Shown: one piece after another, positions 60,373-64,000 of the stretch
Numbering within the stretch: position 1 is the stretch's first letter
How the letters are laid out: the number at the start of each line of letters is the position of its first letter
Assembly (NCBI RefSeq): GCF_040939305.1
Contig: NZ_CP162511.1
Span: forward strand, 3,658,001-3,722,000
Length of the DNA: 64,000 nt
Reading direction: 5' to 3'
From: Herbiconiux sp. A18JL235
Lineage (GTDB): Bacteria > Actinomycetota > Actinomycetes > Actinomycetales > Microbacteriaceae
Made by a program: the position numbers and the translations under genes
The notes under the pieces: generated by a model
The model's input: only the letters and a program-made list of their open reading frames with translations
The model's database searches: none
What the model was told of the DNA's origin: nothing

Positions 60373-61610
60373 GCCACCGACGCCGCCAGCAGCCCGCGGA
60401 TCTCCTCCACCGTCACCTCGACCTCCGCGAAGCTCGTCGACAGCGGCGACAGCCCCAACCGGATCCCGGTCGGGGCCCTGAAGTCGGGGATCACCCCGCG
60501 CGCCCACAGCTCCCCCATCATGCCGGCGAACGCCGGGTGATCGATGGTCACGTGACTCCCCCGCATCTCGTGCTCGCGCGGCGTCGACAGCACGACCCCG
60601 AGCGGTGCGAGCCGCTCGTCGACCAGCGCGATGGCGAAGTCGGTGAGCGCGAGCGACTTCGTGCGGATCGCCTTGATGCCCACCTCCTCGATGAGCCCCA
60701 GCATCTCCTGCATGGCGATCATGCCGACCACCGGCGGCGTGCCGCTGACGAACCGGCGGATGCCCTCGGCCGGCACGTACCCGTCGGCCATCGCGAAGGG
60801 GTCGCGGTCGCCCATCCAGCCCCAGATCGGCTGGCGGGCGCCGGCGTCGGCGAGCAGCGCCGAGGAGACGTACAGGAACGCGGGGGAACCGGGGCCGCCG
60901 TTGAGGTACTTGTACGTGCATCCCGTTGCCAGGTCGACGCCCCAGGTGTCGAGCTCGATCGGCACCGAGGCGACCGAGTGGCAGAGATCCCAGAGCACGA
61001 GCGCCCCATGTTCGTGGGCCAGGGCGGTGATGCCGGGAACGTCGGCGAGGTAGCCGGAGCGGTAGGCGACCTGACTCAGCACCACGACGGCGGTGGCATC
61101 GCCGATCACGGCTGCGGCGTCGGCGAGGGTCGCGCCGGAGCCCTGCTCGGTCTCGATCCAGCGGATGCGCGCCCCGGTCTCGGCGGCGACCCCCTCCACC
61201 ACGAAGCGGTCGGTCGGGAAGTTGCCGCGGTCGATGACGATCTCGTGGCGATCGGGCCGGGCATGGAGCGCGGTGCGCAGCAGCTTGTAGAGCGAGACGG
61301 TGGTGGAGTCGGCGACAACGGTCTGCCCCGGGGCAGCGCCGAGCACCGCCCGGCCGAGTCTGTCGCCGAGACGGGTGGGGAGCTCGAGCCACGACTCGTC
61401 CCAGCCGCGGATGAGGCGGCCGCCCCACTGCTCGGTGATGAAGGAGCTGAAGGCCTCGGGGAGGGTGGCGACGGGCCGGCCGAGCGAGTTGCCGTCGAGG
61501 TAGGCGGGAATTGCGGGGTCGTCGGCGCCGAGGAAGCGGGAGCGGTAGGCGCCCAGCGGGTCGGCGGCGTCGAGCGCGGAAGCGTCGAGTGCTTCAGGTG
61601 TGTGCGTCAT
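60369..61610 (-). CDS. kynU: Kynureninase
   Basis: 413 aa fold-type I PLP enzyme. AYLDGNSLGRPV N-terminal motif, DSTTVSLYKLLRTAL phosphate-binding region, LSQVAYRSGYLAD, the Asp/His LVLWDLCHSVASVP, and the PLP Lys in ATGCTYKYLNGGPGSPAFLYV. Cleaves kynurenine to anthranilate and alanine. GTG/ATG start at 61608-61610, 3 nt after the kynA stop. Middle gene of kynA-kynU-formamidase. Confidence 0.95.
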   Translation of the reverse strand: MTHTPEALDASALDAADPLGAYRSRFLGADDPAIPAYLDGNSLGRPVATLPEAFSSFITEQWGGRLIRGWDESWLELPTRLGDRLGRAVLGAAPGQTVVADSTTVSLYKLLRTALHARPDRHEIVIDRGNFPTDRFVVEGVAAETGARIRWIETEQGSGATLADAAAVIGDATAVVVLSQVAYRSGYLADVPGITALAHEHGALVLWDLCHSVASVPIELDTWGVDLATGCTYKYLNGGPGSPAFLYVSSALLADAGARQPIWGWMGDRDPFAMADGYVPAEGIRRFVSGTPPVVGMIAMQEMLGLIEEVGIKAIRTKSLALTDFAIALVDERLAPLGVVLSTPREHEMRGSHVTIDHPAFAGMMGELWARGVIPDFRAPTGIRLGLSPLSTSFAEVEVTVEEIRGLLAASVA

Positions 61611-61613
61611 GTC

Positions 61614-62480
61614 TCAGCGTCCGATCTCGGTTCGCACCGCGAAGAGTTCAGGGAAGAAGGTGAGGTCGAGCGCCCGGCGCAAGAAGTCGACTCCGCTCGA
61701 GCCGCCGGTACCGGTCTTCATGCCGATGGTGCGCTGCACCGTGCGCAGGTGCCTGAACCGCCAGAACTGGAAGTTCTCCTCCAGATCGACGAGCTCTTCG
61801 CACGCCTCGTAGGCGGCCCAGTGCTTCTCGGAGTTCTCGTAGATCTCGAGGAAGACGGGCAGCAGCTCCGGCGTGAGCGTGTTCGCCACCGTGACGTCGC
61901 GCGCGAGCACCGCCGCCGGAACGTCGAATCCGTGCCGAGCGAGATAGCGCAGGAACTCGTCGTAGACGCTCGGCCGGTGCAGCAGCTCCTCGAGCACGGC
62001 GCGCGCGCCGGGCTCGGCGTCGAAGACGGCCAGCATCTTCGCGTTCTTGTTGCCGAGCGCGAACTCCACCGCGCGGTACTGGTACGACTGAAAACCCGAG
62101 GAGTTCGCCAGCGAGTCGCGGAACTGGGCGTATTCGCTCGGCGTGAGGGTGGCGAGCACCGACCGCTGCTCGGTCATCGTCTTCTGGATGTGCTTCACCC
62201 GCGCGATCTTCTTGAGCGCAGCGGGGAGGTCGTCGGCGGCGAGCAGTGTCATCGCCGCCCGCAGCTCGTGCAGGACGAGCTTCAGCCACAGCTCGGTGGT
62301 CTGGTGCTGGATGATGAACAGCAGTTCGTCGTGATGCTCCGGATGCGACACCGGGTTCTGCGCACCGAGCAGCCTGTCGAGGCCGAGATAGGAGCCATAG
62401 GTCATCTTCTCGCGGAGATCGGTGACGATGCCCTCTTCGATTTCCCGGGTGTTCGTCGCCGCCGTGGTGTCGTCGTTCAC
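61614..62480 (-). CDS. kynA: Tryptophan 2,3-dioxygenase
   Basis: 288 aa heme dioxygenase. KMTYGSYLGLDRLLGAQNPVSHPEHHDELLFIIQHQTTELWLKL holds the substrate/heme pocket residues (key parts HHDELLFI and HQTTELW). FQSYQYRAVEFALGNKN and the proximal His in FQFWRFRHLRTVQRTIG follow. Opens the indole ring to N-formylkynurenine. I take the GTG at 62478-62480 (VNDDTTAATN), which lies exactly 6 nt after TACAGT. A 25-bp palindrome covers its likely -35. Confidence 0.93.
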   Translation of the reverse strand: MNDDTTAATNTREIEEGIVTDLREKMTYGSYLGLDRLLGAQNPVSHPEHHDELLFIIQHQTTELWLKLVLHELRAAMTLLAADDLPAALKKIARVKHIQKTMTEQRSVLATLTPSEYAQFRDSLANSSGFQSYQYRAVEFALGNKNAKMLAVFDAEPGARAVLEELLHRPSVYDEFLRYLARHGFDVPAAVLARDVTVANTLTPELLPVFLEIYENSEKHWAAYEACEELVDLEENFQFWRFRHLRTVQRTIGMKTGTGGSSGVDFLRRALDLTFFPELFAVRTEIGR

Positions 62481-62502
62481 CTGCGCACTGTACCTCTGAA
62501 TC

Positions 62503-62527
62503 GTGACGCAGGTCACGCCTGCGTCAC
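62503..62527. promoter_or_regulatory. 25-bp palindrome in the kynA / MFS divergent promoter
   Basis: GTGACGCAGG-TCACG-CCTGCGTCAC, perfect 10-bp arms. It covers the expected -35 of kynA (its -10 is at 62487-62492) and lies just upstream of the MFS promoter (-10 TAAGCT at 62555-62560). Probably the operator of a tryptophan/kynurenine-responsive regulator. No regulator gene lies in the window beside it. Confidence 0.65.
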
Positions 62528-62566
62528 GTGGCCATCGGGCCTCGTCACGGCTTCTAAGCTCGGAGG

Positions 62567-63778
62567 GTGGCCTCCCGCGATGACGACGACGGCTTCGGCC
62601 ATCGCCGGGGCGACATCGCGTACCGCCGCATCCTGGTGGGCTTGTTCTTCGCCGGTGTGGCCACCTTCGCCCAGCTCTACTCGCCGCAGGCGGTGCTGCC
62701 CGAGATCTCCGCCGACCTCGAGGTCGAGCCCGCCGCCGCAGCTCTCCTGCTCTCGTTCGCCACGATCGGGCTGGCTCTCGGGGTGATCCCGTGGTCGGTG
62801 GCCGCCGACCGGGTGGGCCGGGTGCCCGCCATGACGGCGGCGGTGGTGGGAGCGACGACGGTAGGGCTGCTCGTCCCGTTCGCGCCGACCCTGCCGCTGC
62901 TGCTCACCGGAAGGTTCGTCGAGGGGCTGCTCGTGGCGGGGGTGCCCGCCGTGGTGATCGCGTACCTGAGCGAGGAGATCCACCCCGCCGACGCCACCCG
63001 CGCGGCTGGCACCTACGTGGCGGGAACCTCGCTCGGCGGGTTGCTCGGGCGCATCGTCGCGGGCCCCGCGGGGGAGCTCATCGGCTGGCGTGCGAGCATG
63101 GCGGCGGTCGCCGCGGTGTGCGCACTGGCCACTGCAGCATTCATCGTGGTCGTGCCGAAGGCGCAGGGGTTCCGCAAGCATCCGCTCGCCGTGCGCTCGG
63201 TGCTCGAACGCCTGCGGGCCAGTGTGCGGTCGCCGCGCCTGCTCGCGCTCTACGCCCAGGGCTTCCTGCTCATGGGCGCGTTCGTGGCGCTGTACAACTA
63301 CCTGGCGTTCCGGCTCGGCGAGCCGCCGTTCGACGTGCCCGCCTCCATCATCAGCCTGCTCTTCCTGGCCTACCTCGCCGGCACCGTGAGCTCGTCGCTG
63401 GCCGGCTGGCTGGTCGACCGGCTCGGCCGCCGCGGCGCCCTGCTCACCACGGCCGCGGTCTTCGCCCTCGGCACGGTGCTCACGCTGACGGATGCGCTCC
63501 CGCTCATCATCGTCGGCCTCGTCGTCGCCACGGCCGGCTTCTTCGGCGCGCACTCGATCGCCTCGGGGTGGGTGGGCCGCGAGGCCGTCACCGGTCGTGC
63601 CCAGGCGGGTTCGCTCTACAACCTCTTCTACTACCTGGGCTCGAGCGTCTTCGGCTGGCTGGGCGGCGCACTCCTCGTCTCGTTCGGCTGGCCCGGGGTC
63701 GTGGGCATGGTCTGCGCGCTCGTCGCCGGCGCCGCCCTCGTCGCCCTCCTCGTGCTGCGCCCGCGCCCCGCGCCCTGA
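62567..63778 (+). CDS. MFS transporter (YnfM/arabinose-efflux-like)
   Basis: 403 aa, twelve membrane segments. Motif A-like WSVAADRVGRVPAM in loop 2-3 and GWLVDRLGRRGALL in loop 8-9; FAQLYSPQAVLPEISADLEVEPAAAALLLSFATIGLALG marks the YnfM-type branch (key piece LYSPQAVLP). Divergent from kynA with a shared palindrome, so it may export anthranilate, kynurenine or another aromatic. GTG start at 62567, exactly 6 nt after TAAGCT (leaderless). Confidence 0.88.
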   Translation: MASRDDDDGFGHRRGDIAYRRILVGLFFAGVATFAQLYSPQAVLPEISADLEVEPAAAALLLSFATIGLALGVIPWSVAADRVGRVPAMTAAVVGATTVGLLVPFAPTLPLLLTGRFVEGLLVAGVPAVVIAYLSEEIHPADATRAAGTYVAGTSLGGLLGRIVAGPAGELIGWRASMAAVAAVCALATAAFIVVVPKAQGFRKHPLAVRSVLERLRASVRSPRLLALYAQGFLLMGAFVALYNYLAFRLGEPPFDVPASIISLLFLAYLAGTVSSSLAGWLVDRLGRRGALLTTAAVFALGTVLTLTDALPLIIVGLVVATAGFFGAHSIASGWVGREAVTGRAQAGSLYNLFYYLGSSVFGWLGGALLVSFGWPGVVGMVCALVAGAALVALLVLRPRPAP

Positions 63779-63796
63779 GCGGATGCGCGCCCCGCG

Positions 63797-64000
63797 TCAG
63801 CGGGAGACGCGCACCCAGGCGGCTGCGTCGGCGGGCAGCAGCCCCTCGACGAGCGGCTCCGAGCTCAGCACGAGCTCGCCAGCGGGCAGCACCACCGGCC
63901 GCTCGCCCATGGCGAGCACCACGGCGAACCCGCCGTGCTCGGCGATCACGCGCCCCGGCGCGGAGCCGTCGCCCGCACCCCAGGCGAGCGGCGCACCCGC
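63797..64000 (-). CDS. C-terminus of a GH13-like glycoside hydrolase
   Basis: Partial: the window edge cuts the gene, leaving 67 codons before TGA (63797-63799). The remaining sequence looks like the small C-terminal beta domain of alpha-glucosidase or oligo-1,6-glucosidase: FAVVLAMGERPVVLPAGELVLSSEPLVEGLLPADAAAWVRVS (key part VVLPAGELVLSSEP). Convergent with the MFS gene, 18 nt between stops. The catalytic domain is outside the window, so the exact activity cannot be judged. Confidence 0.65.
   Translation of the reverse strand, partial: AGAPLAWGAGDGSAPGRVIAEHGGFAVVLAMGERPVVLPAGELVLSSEPLVEGLLPADAAAWVRVSR

Noticed and set aside
61105..61318. Small frames inside kynU on both strands
   Set aside because: Shadows of kynU with no start signal or known domain.

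Overview
The window looks like a chromosomal segment of a high-GC actinobacterium (about 70% GC by eye), most likely a Microbacteriaceae-type soil or plant-associated member. The evidence is an F420-dependent glucose-6-phosphate dehydrogenase, a menaquinone cluster, CWB2 and DUF2510 proteins, a mannitol-dehydrogenase-type sugar locus, frequent GTG starts, genes overlapping by 4 nt (ATGA/GTGA), and many starts placed exactly 6 nt after a TANNNT -10 box. The family assignment is inference; no rRNA is present. I saw no insertion sequence, prophage or CRISPR array.

Layout. 0-5 kb: 3' end of superoxide dismutase, a large UUCG-capped hairpin, an amidohydrolase, a histidine phosphatase coupled to a DszC/SfnB-like monooxygenase, and a ferritin/VIT1 fusion iron exporter. 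5-18 kb: methionine-salvage region. It holds mtnD, a divergent operon of sugar-type ABC transporter plus MtnK-like kinase (predicted methylthioribose uptake), pabC, a CWB2 surface protein, and the fully overlapping mtnA-mtnK-mtnC-mtnB operon. 18-24 kb: HAD phosphatase, GH114-like lipoprotein, and an ABC transporter with its own two-component system. 24-27 kb: PadR, an amber-interrupted DUF1048 gene, and a DrrAB-like ABC exporter. 27-34.6 kb: acyl-CoA oxidase, DUF305/DUF3105 pair, PlsC, two unrecognised proteins of lower GC, a DivIVA-like protein, and PadR plus a membrane protein.

34.6-39.8 kb: Zn uptake locus (AztA divergent from AztB, an AztD-like lipoprotein, AztC, AztD) with one Zur-like box lying over both promoters. 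39.8-46 kb: polyol-type locus (DeoR regulator, periplasmic binding protein, ATPase, permease, esterase, mannitol-dehydrogenase-family enzyme). 46-51.5 kb: DJ-1/isonitrile-hydratase-like protein, DNA polymerase IV, tRNA-Cys, RecQ. 51.5-58.5 kb: menaquinone genes menD, menA, menE, menB, menC. 58.5-64 kb: fgd, the kynurenine route kynA-kynU-kynB, a divergent MFS exporter, and the end of a GH13-like enzyme.

The most distinctive non-coding signal is a set of eight intergenic palindromes in two subfamilies. Four have 22-12-22 nt geometry and four have 20-12-20. All have a 12-nt spacer and share a CGCnCAAAGT-type core. The most interesting gene system is the predicted methylthioribose import and salvage locus, which has two kinases and a divergent MtnA.
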